Source of the DNA: Candidatus Saccharibacteria bacterium UBA1944
GTDB taxonomy: Bacteria > Patescibacteriota > Saccharimonadia > Saccharimonadales > Saccharimonadaceae
Length of the DNA: 56,302 nucleotides
NCBI GenBank assembly: GCA_002336935.1
Contig: DDEW01000011.1
Location: forward strand, 1 to 56,302
Reading direction: 5' to 3'
The notes under the pieces were generated by a model that had not been told where the DNA came from, made no database searches, and saw only the letters and a list, made by a program, of their open reading frames with translations. Below are positions 7,697-17,395 of this stretch, piece by piece. A program made the position numbers and the translations under genes. Position 1 is the stretch's first letter. Every line of letters starts with the position of its first letter.

Positions 7697-8839
7697 ATGA
7701 AGCACGCCGTTCGTAGGGTAACGCGCGTTGGGTACCAAAGAGTTGCAAAGCCTCTTTTATTCAAACTACACCCAGATGGCGTACATCACCGGTTGGTCCG
7801 CACTGCGAAAATTGTTCAGAAATCACCGATTATTAAAGAGCTGCCTCGACTATGGTCGCACTCATCACGTGCGTTAGAGCAAGATGTACTGGGTATTCAC
7901 TTTTCGAATCCTGTTGGAGTATCAGCGGGGTTTGATAAAAATATCGATATGCCTAGTGTGCTGCGCAACGTAGGATTTGGATTTATGGTCGGGGGGTCCG
8001 TGACTGCAAGGGCCTGTGACGGTAATCCGCGGCCATGGTTCTATCGATTGCCCCGCACGAAGGCTTTAGTTGTGCATGCTGGTCTACCGAATCAAGGGGT
8101 TGAGTATATTGCTCAGCGACTCGCACACTGGCCGAAGCGACTGTTTGCAGATTTTCCACTCAGTGTATCGGTAGCTAAGACGAACACGAAAGACAATGTG
8201 AGTGACAAAGCGGCGATCAAAGATTATTGCACAAGCCTTGCGCTTTTGGAGCAGCGAGGGGTATGTCAGATGTATGAGATTAATATATCGTGCCCCAACA
8301 CATATGGTGGAGAACCGTTTACAACGCCAGATAGGCTTGAGGAATTACTACACCAAGTCGACAAACTGGGGCTCACCCGACCCGTATTCGTTAAAATGCC
8401 TATTGATAAGCCTTGGAATGAGTTCCGGATGTTGCTTGAAGTTGTTGCTCGACACAATGTGCGGGGGGTGAGTATCGGCAACCTACTTAAGGATCGCAAG
8501 CAGGTTACGTTGCGCGATGACCTACCGGATGTCGTGAAGGGAAATTTAAGCGGTATGCCTACGCAGAAAACATCGACGAAACTTATCCGTCAGACGTATA
8601 ACGCATACGGTGATAGATTTGTCATTATCGGTATTGGGGGTATATTTACTGCAGCAGACGCGTACGAAAAAATCAAGGCAGGTTCAACACTTGTCGCACT
8701 CATTACGGGTATGATTTTCGAAGGCCCACAGCTGGTGGGTGATATCAATAACGGGCTTGAAAAGCTCCTCAAGGCAGATGGCTATACTTCTATCAGTCAG
8801 GCGATAGGTGTTGATGCCATCACAAAGAATAGCGTATAA
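7697..8839 (+). CDS. pyrD: Dihydroorotate dehydrogenase, class 2-like
   Basis: This 380-aa flavoprotein would oxidise dihydroorotate to orotate in pyrimidine synthesis. It has a class 2-type N-terminal helical extension, then GVSAGFDKN (74-82), NISCPNTYGG (196-205), FVKMPID and IGIGGIFTAADAYEKI. The base position is unusual: class 2 enzymes carry serine in NISSPN, whereas this protein has Cys199, as in class 1 enzymes. It begins four bases after serS. No other pyrimidine gene is in the window, so its electron acceptor and pathway context are unclear. Confidence 0.85.
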   Translation: MKHAVRRVTRVGYQRVAKPLLFKLHPDGVHHRLVRTAKIVQKSPIIKELPRLWSHSSRALEQDVLGIHFSNPVGVSAGFDKNIDMPSVLRNVGFGFMVGGSVTARACDGNPRPWFYRLPRTKALVVHAGLPNQGVEYIAQRLAHWPKRLFADFPLSVSVAKTNTKDNVSDKAAIKDYCTSLALLEQRGVCQMYEINISCPNTYGGEPFTTPDRLEELLHQVDKLGLTRPVFVKMPIDKPWNEFRMLLEVVARHNVRGVSIGNLLKDRKQVTLRDDLPDVVKGNLSGMPTQKTSTKLIRQTYNAYGDRFVIIGIGGIFTAADAYEKIKAGSTLVALITGMIFEGPQLVGDINNGLEKLLKADGYTSISQAIGVDAITKNSV

Positions 8840-8840
8840 T
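8811..8840 (+). promoter_or_regulatory. Promoter of the hibernation factor gene
   Basis: TTGATG (8811-8816), an 18-base spacer and TATAAT (8835-8840), which overlaps the pyrD stop. It gives a leader of about 30 bases carrying the ribosome site AAAGGGG (8865-8871). Confidence 0.75.
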
Positions 8841-8877
8841 AGAAGTATCACTACGGTTAATACGAAAGGGGTCTATA

Positions 8878-9252
8878 ATGATCGCAAATGTAGAAATAAC
8901 CGGTGTCGGTGCCTACACTACCGACGACTCAACAAAAAAATATATTAAGAAGAAAATTGGTGGACTTGATAGGTTAGCCCCGCGTCATGCGCGCAAAAGT
9001 TTGCGTGCAGAAGTAAAGGTGGCTGAAGTAAATCGCGATAAAGGCAATAAATATGAAGTCGAAGTACTGTTGTATGTGCCCGATAAAGTCATTACTGCTA
9101 AAGACTCAACGATGAATGTACTGGCTGCAGTTGACATTGTAGAAGCAAAACTAGCTACCCAGTTACGTAAATACAAGCAAGAAAATCTTCCACATGTCGG
9201 TCGTCGCAAGCTGCTTGACCGATTCAAGCGAAGCTATGCTCGCGAACAATAA
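8878..9252 (+). CDS. hpf: Ribosome hibernation promoting factor, short form (HPF/RaiA)
   Basis: This 124-aa protein has the ribosome-binding beta-alpha-beta-beta-beta-alpha fold. It opens with MIANVEITGVGAYTTDDSTK, has a basic patch typical of 30S binding, and contains D.......AAVDIVEAKLATQLRKYK, the usual second helix. It would bind the small subunit and inactivate ribosomes during stress. The length fits the short form, lacking the C-terminal dimerisation domain of long HPF. AAAGGGG seven bases before the ATG decides the start. It has its own promoter and precedes secA. Confidence 0.88.
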   Translation: MIANVEITGVGAYTTDDSTKKYIKKKIGGLDRLAPRHARKSLRAEVKVAEVNRDKGNKYEVEVLLYVPDKVITAKDSTMNVLAAVDIVEAKLATQLRKYKQENLPHVGRRKLLDRFKRSYAREQ

Positions 9253-9304
9253 TTTTCTCTGTTAATTTCGGTGCTTTCCTCTTTTATCTCTCGTCTATAC
9301 AGGG

Positions 9305-9310
9305 TATAAT
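9305..9310 (+). promoter_or_regulatory. secA -10 element
   Basis: TATAAT 47 bases before the chosen secA ATG. A TTG codon at 9322 opens the same frame, but the ribosome site AGAGG (9345-9350) favours the ATG at 9358. Confidence 0.6.
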
Positions 9311-9357
9311 AGTTCTTAGTTTTGAACGAAAATTCTAGAGGAGACAGAGGGTTATAC

Positions 9358-11988
9358 ATGGTCAATCGTGATAAAGCACTAACAAAAATCTTTGGCGACC
9401 CGCAAAAGCGGATTTTAAAGCGGCTTAACAAACGTGTTGCTGAGGTAAATGCGCTTGAAGATAAATACAAAAAGATGTCTAAAAAAGAACTGCGCGAGCA
9501 AACGGCAGTCCTAAAGAAGCGCCTTAGCAAGAAGGGTGTTACCCTTGATGCCATTTTGCCCGATGCATTCGCGCTTGTCCGCGAAACGGCCGACCGAGTC
9601 ATTGGAGAGCGCCACTATGATGTGCAGCTGATCGGCAGTATGGTGCTTCATGAAGGCAATGTCGCTGAGCTAAAAACTGGTGAAGGTAAGACCCTTATGT
9701 CCACACTGGCTGCCTACCTCAATGCGCTTGAGGGTAAAGGCGTGCATATTGTGACAGTTAACGACTACTTGGCGCAGCGCGACGCGGGTTGGATGGGTGA
9801 GATATATGAAGCTCTCGGCATTTCTACTGGTGTTATTATTAACGAAGCTTCGTATGTGTATGACAGCAAATATGACAATGAGCATCATACTGATGCACGC
9901 ATGAAAAAACTTCGTCCAGTAACTCGTAAAGAAGCGTATCAAGCAGATATTACTTACGGAACCAACAATGAGTTTGGGTTTGATTACCTGCGCGACAATA
10001 TGGTGAACGAAGTAGATCTAGTTCGCCAACGCGAGTTGAACTTTGCAATCGTTGACGAGGTTGACTCGATTTTGATTGATGAAGCTCGGACACCCCTTAT
10101 TATCAGCGCACCAGCAGCAGAGAACCCAGATAGCTACTACCAGTTTTCAAAAATTGCCGCACGCCTTGTACCGGAAGACTATGTGCTTGATGAAAAACGC
10201 CGTAGTGTTGCCTTGACCGACGAAGGTGTCGAGAAGGTGCAGAAGCTCCTTGGTATTAAAAACCTTTATACGCCAGAGTATGTCCGTAGTGTCTATCACA
10301 TGGATCAAGCCCTTCGTGCACAAACGCTTTTCCATCGTGATAAAGACTACGTGGTAACTAATGACGGTGAAGTAATTATCGTTGACGAACATACCGGTCG
10401 ACTCAAGCAAGGTAACCGCTACAACGAAGGGCTTCACCAAGCGATTGAAGCAAAGGAGGGTGTGCCCGTACTGCAAGAGAGTATGACGCTGGCAACAATT
10501 TCATTCCAGAACTACTTCCGTCTTTACAACAAGCTCAGTGGTATGACCGGTACGGCATTCACTGAAGCTGAGGAATTTCAACAAATCTATAGCCTAGATG
10601 TTGTGGTTGTACCGCCGAACCGACCTATTACTCGTATCGACCATGAAGATCTTATTTACAAGACCGAAAAAGGTAAACTTAAGGCCGTGGCTGAAGCGAT
10701 TAAGGCGTACCATGCAGAGGGTCGCCCAGTGCTGGTGGGTTCGGGAAGTATTGCTAAGAACGAACTTATCGCTGCTTGGTTAGATAAAGAAGGTATAAAG
10801 TATGAAATACTTAATGCCAAAAACAACGAGCGTGAAGCGTCAATCGTAGAGAAAGCCGGGCAAAAGGGTGCAATTACGCTTGCTACCAACATTGCCGGGC
10901 GCGGAACCGACATCAAGCTTGGCGAAGGCGTGCGCGAATTAGGCGGACTTGTTGTGATTGGTAGCGAACGCCACGAGAGCAGGCGAATTGATAACCAGCT
11001 CCGTGGGCGCGGTGGCCGCCAGGGTGATCCGGGTGATACGCAGTTCTATGTAAGTACTGAAGATGATTTGATGCGCATTTTCCAGGGTGAGCGAATTGCA
11101 GCTCTGATGGATCGATTAGGCGTGGATGAGGAAACAGCAATTCAGAACAAGGCAGTAAGCAAAACGCTTGAAGCTGCTCAAAAGCGGGTCGAAGGTTATA
11201 ACTTTGACACTCGCAAAAACGTGGTGCAGTACGATAATGTGATCAACCGTCATCGCAAAGTAGTGTATACTATGCGCCGCAAAATTCTTGATGGTGACAA
11301 TATTAAGCCTGAAATTCAACGTTTACTCAGCGAAAAAATCACCGAGCTTACTGTTGTACCCGCAAAGAATAATCCAAAGTTTGCTGACGAATTTACCGCC
11401 GTTGTCCCTGTTGACGATAAGAAAGTCAACGAAATAGGCAGCGAGAAGCGCGATAAGCAGCGACGCGAGCTTGCACAGGCGGCTGCAGAAAAACTTTATA
11501 CAGCCAAAGAAAAGGAATTGGGCGAAGAGCTCATCCGAGGCGTTGAACGTGAGGTTTATTTACAGGTACTAGACACACTATGGATGCAGCACCTTGAAAA
11601 CATGCAACACCTCCGCGAAGGTATTCACTGGCGTAGTGTCGGCCAGCGGGATCCATTGGTTGAGTACCGTAGCGAATCACAGAAGCTCTTCGATAGTTTG
11701 CAGGCTACGCTACGTGATGAAGTCCTGCGGGCAATTTATCATGTGCATCGAAGTGATGCCATTACCCGCGAGGCAGTTGATGATGAACATGAGACAGAGC
11801 TTACAAAGTTAGCCGAGACTTCGGTAGAACGTGGTGTGAATGAAGTGACGGGTGGCGAGATGAACCGCGATCACGACTTCGATGGGTCCATTAAAAAAGG
11901 CAAAACGAGTTCCGAAGTAAATCGTCAGCGCAATGCTGCACGAAAGAAAAAGAAGGCCGCGCGCCAGAATCGCAAGAAGAAGCACTAA
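9358..11988 (+). CDS. secA: Preprotein translocase ATPase
   Basis: This 876-aa motor drives proteins through SecYEG. The visible signatures include Walker A in LKTGEGKTL, DEVDSILIDEARTPLIIS (Walker B), GMTGTAFTEAEEF, and IAGRGTDIKLG with the RGGRQGDPG helicase motif VI region. TLWMQHLENMQHLREGIHWR marks the helical scaffold. The C-terminus ends in a Lys/Arg-rich tail and lacks the cysteine zinc motif that binds SecB in Proteobacteria. The ATG at 9358 follows GAGG; an upstream TTG would add 12 residues. An M16 protease gene starts two bases after the stop. Confidence 0.96.
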   Translation: MVNRDKALTKIFGDPQKRILKRLNKRVAEVNALEDKYKKMSKKELREQTAVLKKRLSKKGVTLDAILPDAFALVRETADRVIGERHYDVQLIGSMVLHEGNVAELKTGEGKTLMSTLAAYLNALEGKGVHIVTVNDYLAQRDAGWMGEIYEALGISTGVIINEASYVYDSKYDNEHHTDARMKKLRPVTRKEAYQADITYGTNNEFGFDYLRDNMVNEVDLVRQRELNFAIVDEVDSILIDEARTPLIISAPAAENPDSYYQFSKIAARLVPEDYVLDEKRRSVALTDEGVEKVQKLLGIKNLYTPEYVRSVYHMDQALRAQTLFHRDKDYVVTNDGEVIIVDEHTGRLKQGNRYNEGLHQAIEAKEGVPVLQESMTLATISFQNYFRLYNKLSGMTGTAFTEAEEFQQIYSLDVVVVPPNRPITRIDHEDLIYKTEKGKLKAVAEAIKAYHAEGRPVLVGSGSIAKNELIAAWLDKEGIKYEILNAKNNEREASIVEKAGQKGAITLATNIAGRGTDIKLGEGVRELGGLVVIGSERHESRRIDNQLRGRGGRQGDPGDTQFYVSTEDDLMRIFQGERIAALMDRLGVDEETAIQNKAVSKTLEAAQKRVEGYNFDTRKNVVQYDNVINRHRKVVYTMRRKILDGDNIKPEIQRLLSEKITELTVVPAKNNPKFADEFTAVVPVDDKKVNEIGSEKRDKQRRELAQAAAEKLYTAKEKELGEELIRGVEREVYLQVLDTLWMQHLENMQHLREGIHWRSVGQRDPLVEYRSESQKLFDSLQATLRDEVLRAIYHVHRSDAITREAVDDEHETELTKLAETSVERGVNEVTGGEMNRDHDFDGSIKKGKTSSEVNRQRNAARKKKKAARQNRKKKH

Positions 11989-11989
11989 A

Positions 11990-13276
11990 ATGAAGCACAC
12001 CACCACAGAAGTTCGGCTCAAGAATGGTGCACGAGGTTTATTGATTGACATTCCGGGAGCAACGGTGATGAGCTTTCAATTCCATTTCCGAGCAGGAAAC
12101 CGATACGTAAAGGGCAAAGATATTTACGAAACCGCCCACGTTATGGAGCATATGGCGTTTGGAGCAAATGCTCAATTTAAAAGCGAGCATGCTTATGAGG
12201 CGGAGTTTACCAAGAACGGCGCTTACCACAATGCCTATACGAGTGATTTATCTATGGTATATGTTGCCGACTGCGCAGACTTTGAATGGCAAAGGATTCT
12301 TGAATTACAGCAGGTTGCAATTTGCCAGCCAAAGTTTAACACGACTGAGCTTGAAGCGGAGAAGGGTAATGTAAAAAGCGAACTAACTGGCTATCTGAAT
12401 AACCACAATCGGGTATTGTGGCCAAAAATTCAACAACTGCTTGGCGAGGATGTGTATACGTTTTGGCAGCGGTTGCAGACAATTCACAACGTGCAGCTAA
12501 AAGATATTCGTGAGCATCACAGGCGAACGCACACCACAGATAACATGCGTTTTGTAGTTGCCGGAAAACTCGATGGAAGGAAGGCGCAAATTCAACGTAT
12601 GCTCGAAGACTGGGAGCTACCCAGGGGTGAACGGTTTGATGTGCCAAAAGATGAACTCAGGAGTGGTAACCCTACACTTATTCGTCGTAAAGAAGCAAGC
12701 AATCTTACATTTGGATGGAGTATGACATTGCCACGTGAACTTAGCGACGAAGAGGCCGAAGCAATGGCGTGCCTTGACCAGATTTTAACAGGCACCATGC
12801 ATTCTCGTATATACGGTGCAGCTCGCAAAAAAGGCCTCGCATACGGTATGTTTAGCGATACGAGTGTCGGTTTTCATGACAGCAGCTGGGATTTCGGGGG
12901 TCAGGTAAACTTAGACACTGCCGATGGACTGTTTGATATCATTGTACGCGAAGTAAAAGCGGTAATGGATGGAAAAATTACCAACGAAGAGCTCGATGCG
13001 GCCAAATCATACGCACTGGGCCGACACCAAATGGGCGCACAAACGGTATCGCAAATTAGCAATTTTTACAGTGCTCGTTACTTTGGTGATGGGTTTGTGA
13101 AAGATTATGAAAAAGTTCCCGATGCAATTCGTAGTATCACTCTTGATAGAATGCTTGCTACGGCGCGTGAGTTTTTGGCGCACAATACATGGGTGCTTGC
13201 TGGTGTGAGTAGCGGTGAAAAAGATGATCTGGTGAAATTAAACGAGAAGTTAGAAACAATATTCAATAAGGGGTAG
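11990..13276 (+). CDS. M16 family zinc metalloprotease (first of pair)
   Basis: This 428-aa protein has the inverted zinc motif HVMEH (His50, Glu53, His54). A downstream acidic cluster in ELEAEKGNVKSEL about 75 residues later supplies the third ligand. The usual two-domain M16 layout follows, with the R-Y type motif in the C-terminal half (HSRIYGAARKKGLAYG). It starts two bases after the secA stop and is followed after three bases by a second M16 gene, so the secA-M16-M16-murD genes are probably co-transcribed. Processing of exported peptides is a reasonable role by family, but the substrate is unknown. Confidence 0.88.
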   Translation: MKHTTTEVRLKNGARGLLIDIPGATVMSFQFHFRAGNRYVKGKDIYETAHVMEHMAFGANAQFKSEHAYEAEFTKNGAYHNAYTSDLSMVYVADCADFEWQRILELQQVAICQPKFNTTELEAEKGNVKSELTGYLNNHNRVLWPKIQQLLGEDVYTFWQRLQTIHNVQLKDIREHHRRTHTTDNMRFVVAGKLDGRKAQIQRMLEDWELPRGERFDVPKDELRSGNPTLIRRKEASNLTFGWSMTLPRELSDEEAEAMACLDQILTGTMHSRIYGAARKKGLAYGMFSDTSVGFHDSSWDFGGQVNLDTADGLFDIIVREVKAVMDGKITNEELDAAKSYALGRHQMGAQTVSQISNFYSARYFGDGFVKDYEKVPDAIRSITLDRMLATAREFLAHNTWVLAGVSSGEKDDLVKLNEKLETIFNKG

Positions 13277-13279
13277 GGC

Positions 13280-14599
13280 ATGTCATTACGACATACGGTA
13301 CAAGAAGTGACACTTGAAACGGGTAGCAAGGGGCTACTCATCGATGTACCCGATGCAACGGTTTTTTCTTATACGCTCGTCTTTAACGCCGGTGATGAAA
13401 TGGTCATCGATAAACGTAAGACACAAATCGCGCACCTAACGGAGCATATGCTTTGCAATGAACCTCGTGACTACGAGAATGCGGATGTGTTCAGCCGCGA
13501 TTTTACCAAGAATAGTGCGTATAGTAATGCATTGACAAATGCCGCACAGATCGAGCATTACGGTGACTGCCCTGATCTTGAGTGGGAGCGGATATTCACC
13601 CTGCAGCTACGACAAATTGTTGAACCAAAGTTTACTGAAGAAGCTCTAAGGAACGAGCAAGAAACGATTCTCGAAGAGCTGGGTCAGTATGTGGATGACG
13701 ATTGGGTACGAATGAACCACCTAGCGTGGCGTTCGGTGGGGAGCAAGACGCCGTCAATCGAAGAAGAGATCGCCTCAATTCCGCAGATTACTCTTGACGA
13801 TGTCGTTAAGCATTATGAGCGAACGTATACCCACCCAAACCTACGTTTTGTTATAGTTGGCAAGCTTACTGAGGAACGTAAAACAACCATTATACACTTG
13901 CTTGAGTCATGGCCACTCCCGGACGGTGGAGTCTACATGAAGCCGCCGCTGCATACCTACAAGCCCGCTACGGATGCTGTTATTGTGGCCCGCGATCATG
14001 AGACAACAGTGTGCCCTGTGGTGCGGTTTGTTATCCCTCGAGTGATTAGCCATGAAGAGCATATGCATCTTATTGCGCTACGCCACCTGCTGATGGATAC
14101 GGACCATTCAATCATATATGGTCGGTTGCGCAAGGAAGGAATCTGCTATTCCGCGAGCATGGAATATGGTGTAAATAGGGACGGGGTATCAACACTATCG
14201 TTTTGGACGAATACATCCCCAGATCACATTGCCGCTTACACCACTATTCTTAGCCAAGAACTTCAAAGAGTGGCTAATGGTTCCTTGCAGGCGGCAGACG
14301 TTGCGGCTGCACAACAATACGCCGTGGCGGCGGAGCAACGCAACCGTTTAACAGTGGAAGATATTATAGCGAGCTACTCAGCAGAATACTTATACGATGA
14401 GTCCATTTGGAGTGACAAGTATCGCCATGAATTGATTCGCCAGCTTAACCCAGTAGTGATGAAACGCCTTATGTGGGAATTCTTGAGCGCAGAAGTGTGG
14501 ATGTATGGAGAACAAGGGAACACCGATGGAGCTTCGGCTTTGAAACGACGAAGCGTGTATGAGAAAATGAATCAGGAGATAAGGAGCCAGTCATCGTGA
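13280..14599 (+). CDS. M16 family zinc metalloprotease (second of pair)
   Basis: This 439-aa paralogue of the preceding protein shares the TGSKGLLID/NGARGLLID opening and TKNxAYxNAxT after the zinc motif. It also keeps a complete HLTEH motif (His52, Glu55, His56) and the downstream glutamates in EEALRNEQETILEE. In many M16 pairs one partner loses the zinc site; here both look catalytic. HSIIYGRLRKEGICYS in the C-terminal half matches the substrate-binding region. Its stop overlaps the murD GTG. Confidence 0.87.
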   Translation: MSLRHTVQEVTLETGSKGLLIDVPDATVFSYTLVFNAGDEMVIDKRKTQIAHLTEHMLCNEPRDYENADVFSRDFTKNSAYSNALTNAAQIEHYGDCPDLEWERIFTLQLRQIVEPKFTEEALRNEQETILEELGQYVDDDWVRMNHLAWRSVGSKTPSIEEEIASIPQITLDDVVKHYERTYTHPNLRFVIVGKLTEERKTTIIHLLESWPLPDGGVYMKPPLHTYKPATDAVIVARDHETTVCPVVRFVIPRVISHEEHMHLIALRHLLMDTDHSIIYGRLRKEGICYSASMEYGVNRDGVSTLSFWTNTSPDHIAAYTTILSQELQRVANGSLQAADVAAAQQYAVAAEQRNRLTVEDIIASYSAEYLYDESIWSDKYRHELIRQLNPVVMKRLMWEFLSAEVWMYGEQGNTDGASALKRRSVYEKMNQEIRSQSS

Positions 14600-15876
14600 A
14601 AGTAGCAATTGCAGGATATGGTGCAGAAGGACAGTCGAGTTATCGATATTTTTGTGATAAGGGCGACGACGTCACGATTGTGACAAATCGGTTATCACCT
14701 GCCTATCCACTGCCAGAAGGCGCTCAGTCGATTGTCGCTGATGATGCATTTGATAGGCTAGGTGACTTTGATCTGATTGTGCGCACCCCGCCAATGCGCC
14801 CTGACTCCATTGTCACAGAAGGAAAAGTTTGGTCCCAAGCAAACGAATTCTTCGCCAACTGTCCCGCGCCAATCATCGGTGTGACTGGTACAAAAGGAAA
14901 GGGAACGACATGTAGCCTGATCGCGTCCATACTACGCGAAGCGGGCCAGAAAGTGCATCTCGTAGGTAATATTGGGGTTCCCGCTCTTGATGTACTTACT
15001 CAGATTAAACCCAGTGATGTTGTTGTGTTTGAACTAAGTAGTTTTCAACTATGGGACTTGGAAAAAAGCCCGCAGGTTGCCGTAGTGCTCATGATCGAGC
15101 CTGACCATCTTGACGTTCACCGAACATTCGATGAATATGTTGATGCAAAGGCGAACATTGTTCGATGGCAGACCCCCAATGATGTGACCTTGTTTCATCC
15201 TACTAACCATTATTCGGCGAAAATTGCTCAGCAAAGTGGTGGTGCTAGTAGCCGGTATGCAATAAAGGATGATGGTGAGGTATATATTGATACGAATACA
15301 TTTTTTGTTCACGACACTCCTATCTGTTCAATAGACTCGCTGCAAATTCCGGGTGCGCACAATAGCGAGAACGCATGCGCCGCCATTAGTGCCTCCCTTC
15401 GCGTACTTGAAGACATAAGTTTCGTTGAGGGCGGGCTGCGTAATTTTTCGGGCTTGCCACATCGACTAAAGTTTATTCGTCACGTTAATGAGGTGGCATA
15501 CTACGATGATAGTATTGCTACAACTCCAGGGTCAGCGATCGCTGCGCTTAAGGCATTTGGTGAAGGAAGTGTAATCATTCTTGGTGGCTCAGATAAGGGG
15601 GCTGATTATAGTGGCATTGTGGACGAATGTCGACGGACGAATGCCCAGGTAATAGCTATTGGGCAGACGGGTGAAAAAATTCAGCAGCTATGTGAGGAGC
15701 GGGGCGTATTTGTTCAGCGCGAGACAGGTGGCATGAAAGAGGTTGTTAAAACAGCATATGGGCTCGCAAAACCAGGCGGCCAAGTGATACTAAGCCCAGC
15801 AAGTGCAAGTTTTGATCAATATAAAAGCTATAGCGATCGGGGCGATCAGTTTATCGCCGCCGTGGGGGAGTTGTAA
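14596..15876 (+). CDS. murD: UDP-N-acetylmuramoyl-L-alanine--D-glutamate ligase
   Basis: This 426-aa Mur ligase adds D-glutamate to the peptidoglycan precursor in the cytoplasm. It has an N-terminal Rossmann domain opening with VAIAGYGAEGQSS, the ATP loop GVTGTKGKGTT, LVGNIG, ELSSFQL, PDHLDVH and a C-terminal domain with YDDSIATTPGSAIAAL and GGSDKGADY. It starts with GTG overlapping the previous stop (GTGA), behind AAGGAG at 14581-14586. D-glutamate would come from MurI, encoded nearby on the other strand. Confidence 0.95.
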   Translation: MKVAIAGYGAEGQSSYRYFCDKGDDVTIVTNRLSPAYPLPEGAQSIVADDAFDRLGDFDLIVRTPPMRPDSIVTEGKVWSQANEFFANCPAPIIGVTGTKGKGTTCSLIASILREAGQKVHLVGNIGVPALDVLTQIKPSDVVVFELSSFQLWDLEKSPQVAVVLMIEPDHLDVHRTFDEYVDAKANIVRWQTPNDVTLFHPTNHYSAKIAQQSGGASSRYAIKDDGEVYIDTNTFFVHDTPICSIDSLQIPGAHNSENACAAISASLRVLEDISFVEGGLRNFSGLPHRLKFIRHVNEVAYYDDSIATTPGSAIAALKAFGEGSVIILGGSDKGADYSGIVDECRRTNAQVIAIGQTGEKIQQLCEERGVFVQRETGGMKEVVKTAYGLAKPGGQVILSPASASFDQYKSYSDRGDQFIAAVGEL

Positions 15877-16790
15877 TGCAACAGCAATATACAAAAGGGC
15901 AACTAGCAGTACGTCGTGCTTTTTCTTCGAGTGATTTGGTGGTGCTTGCTATGACCTTTCTCGTATTTTTCTTATTGTCGGGGGCCTATTTCTTATTTGG
16001 CTACTTTACTGGGGAAGAGTTTGCTTCGAGTAGCCAAACACTGAGTGCTATTATTGTCGGCCTCGTAGCGACGCTCATAGGAAGCTTGGTGGTTTTTGCA
16101 GTTGTATTGCTGCTGGGCATGTTTCTTACCCGCATGCAAAGGCAAACAATGCTTGGTAATTCGTTACAGGTAGAATTTAGTGATTTTGCATGGTTACGCG
16201 ACTGGGCAAACACTGTGGCAGCAGACCTTGAGATGCCTAGAGTAGAAATTTTTGTGACACAAGACCCTATGATTAATGCGTATGCTTTTGGTTTCATTAA
16301 GCCCTATACTATCGTGCTCAACTCGGGTTCTATACGCTACCTTACTCATGACGAGCTAAAGACGGTGGTTGTTCATGAGATGGGCCATATTAAGTATGGT
16401 CATACGCACGCAGCTATTTATTTGGCACCGTTTTTGGTGGTGCCAATTATCAACATTGTTGGTTCATGGATTGCTGGATTTTGGCAACGGCGCTGTGAGT
16501 TAACCTGTGACAGGTTGGCACTCATGTATATGGGCGATTCAGAACTAGTAAAGCAGGCGCTGATAAAAGTGCACGTTGGTCCCGATGTATCAAAGGCGAT
16601 GAACGAGACGGCAAGGCAATGGTTACAGTACATGGCAGAACGACCAATGAACCGACTCGCCCAAACCTTTAGTACACACCCATTCTTGGTGCGACGCCTG
16701 AGCCATATTGATAGGTGGAAGGCCTACGTCGAGCCGGCATTGCCACCTACGACTGCTCAGCAATCAAGCGAGCCAGCTGCCGAGCAATAG
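15876..16790 (+). CDS. HtpX-like M48 membrane metalloprotease
   Basis: This 304-aa protein has two N-terminal membrane segments (about 22-45 and 55-80), the zinc motif HEMGHIKYGH (His167, Glu168, His171), two more hydrophobic segments and the downstream acidic ligand region in CELTCDRLAL. This is the HtpX layout, a membrane protein quality-control protease with a cytoplasmic active site. Its start overlaps the murD stop (TAATG). Its last 44 bases overlap the convergent murI gene. The tail after residue 285 is low-complexity. Confidence 0.85.
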   Translation: MQQQYTKGQLAVRRAFSSSDLVVLAMTFLVFFLLSGAYFLFGYFTGEEFASSSQTLSAIIVGLVATLIGSLVVFAVVLLLGMFLTRMQRQTMLGNSLQVEFSDFAWLRDWANTVAADLEMPRVEIFVTQDPMINAYAFGFIKPYTIVLNSGSIRYLTHDELKTVVVHEMGHIKYGHTHAAIYLAPFLVVPIINIVGSWIAGFWQRRCELTCDRLALMYMGDSELVKQALIKVHVGPDVSKAMNETARQWLQYMAERPMNRLAQTFSTHPFLVRRLSHIDRWKAYVEPALPPTTAQQSSEPAAEQ

Positions 16791-17388
16791 CCTCGGTAGG
16801 TTCGAGTACCGCTACTGCGGGATACGTTGCTTGAAGAGAATCCTTGAGGGCGATGTAGTGAGTGCAGGCAAGCACTAGGGTGTCGCTGCCCTGGTCGATG
16901 CTTGCTACTATCGGTGAGAGATCAATCGCGTGCGCCTGGTCATCTTCAATTTTCCTCGCCCAGTCCCTAGTGTCTGGCTCATCAATGGTAGCCATCGATC
17001 CGAAGGTGTCTTTGAGCTCTTTGTAGCGTTTGCTCGCAAGGGTATGCGGGGTAGCGAGGACAGTAAACCGCCCAGTTTTTGTGGTAGCCTGAGCGGGCTT
17101 AATCATTGGCTCAATGCCAATAAATTTGGTGCGTGGATACGTGTTGCGTAAGTGCGCAATTGCAGCTGTTGTAGCGGTATTACACGCAATGACAATAATA
17201 GGACAGGTAGCGAGGAGTGGCTGAATGGCCGTTTCAGTAAGTTCAATAATCTCTTGTTCGGCGCGACTCCCGTAAGGAACGTTCTTGGAATCATCAACCA
17301 CGACAAACGTACATGAGGGAAGTGTTTTTTGCAGTTGGCGAGCAACAAGTTTACCACCTTTACCAGAGTCAAATACACCGATTTGCAT
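16747..17388 (-). CDS. murI: Glutamate racemase
   Basis: This 213-aa enzyme makes D-glutamate for peptidoglycan. It has GVFDSGKGG at the start, VIACNTAT with the first catalytic cysteine and LACTHY with the second, plus VPYGSRAE. It is short relative to the usual 250-290 aa but retains both cysteine motifs. Transcription should start at its own ATG, because TATACT on the minus strand ends seven bases upstream. It overlaps the end of the htpX-like gene by 44 bases tail to tail. Confidence 0.92.
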   Translation of the reverse strand: MQIGVFDSGKGGKLVARQLQKTLPSCTFVVVDDSKNVPYGSRAEQEIIELTETAIQPLLATCPIIVIACNTATTAAIAHLRNTYPRTKFIGIEPMIKPAQATTKTGRFTVLATPHTLASKRYKELKDTFGSMATIDEPDTRDWARKIEDDQAHAIDLSPIVASIDQGSDTLVLACTHYIALKDSLQATYPAVAVLEPTEAIARQLARLIAEQS

Positions 17389-17395
17389 AGAGCTC

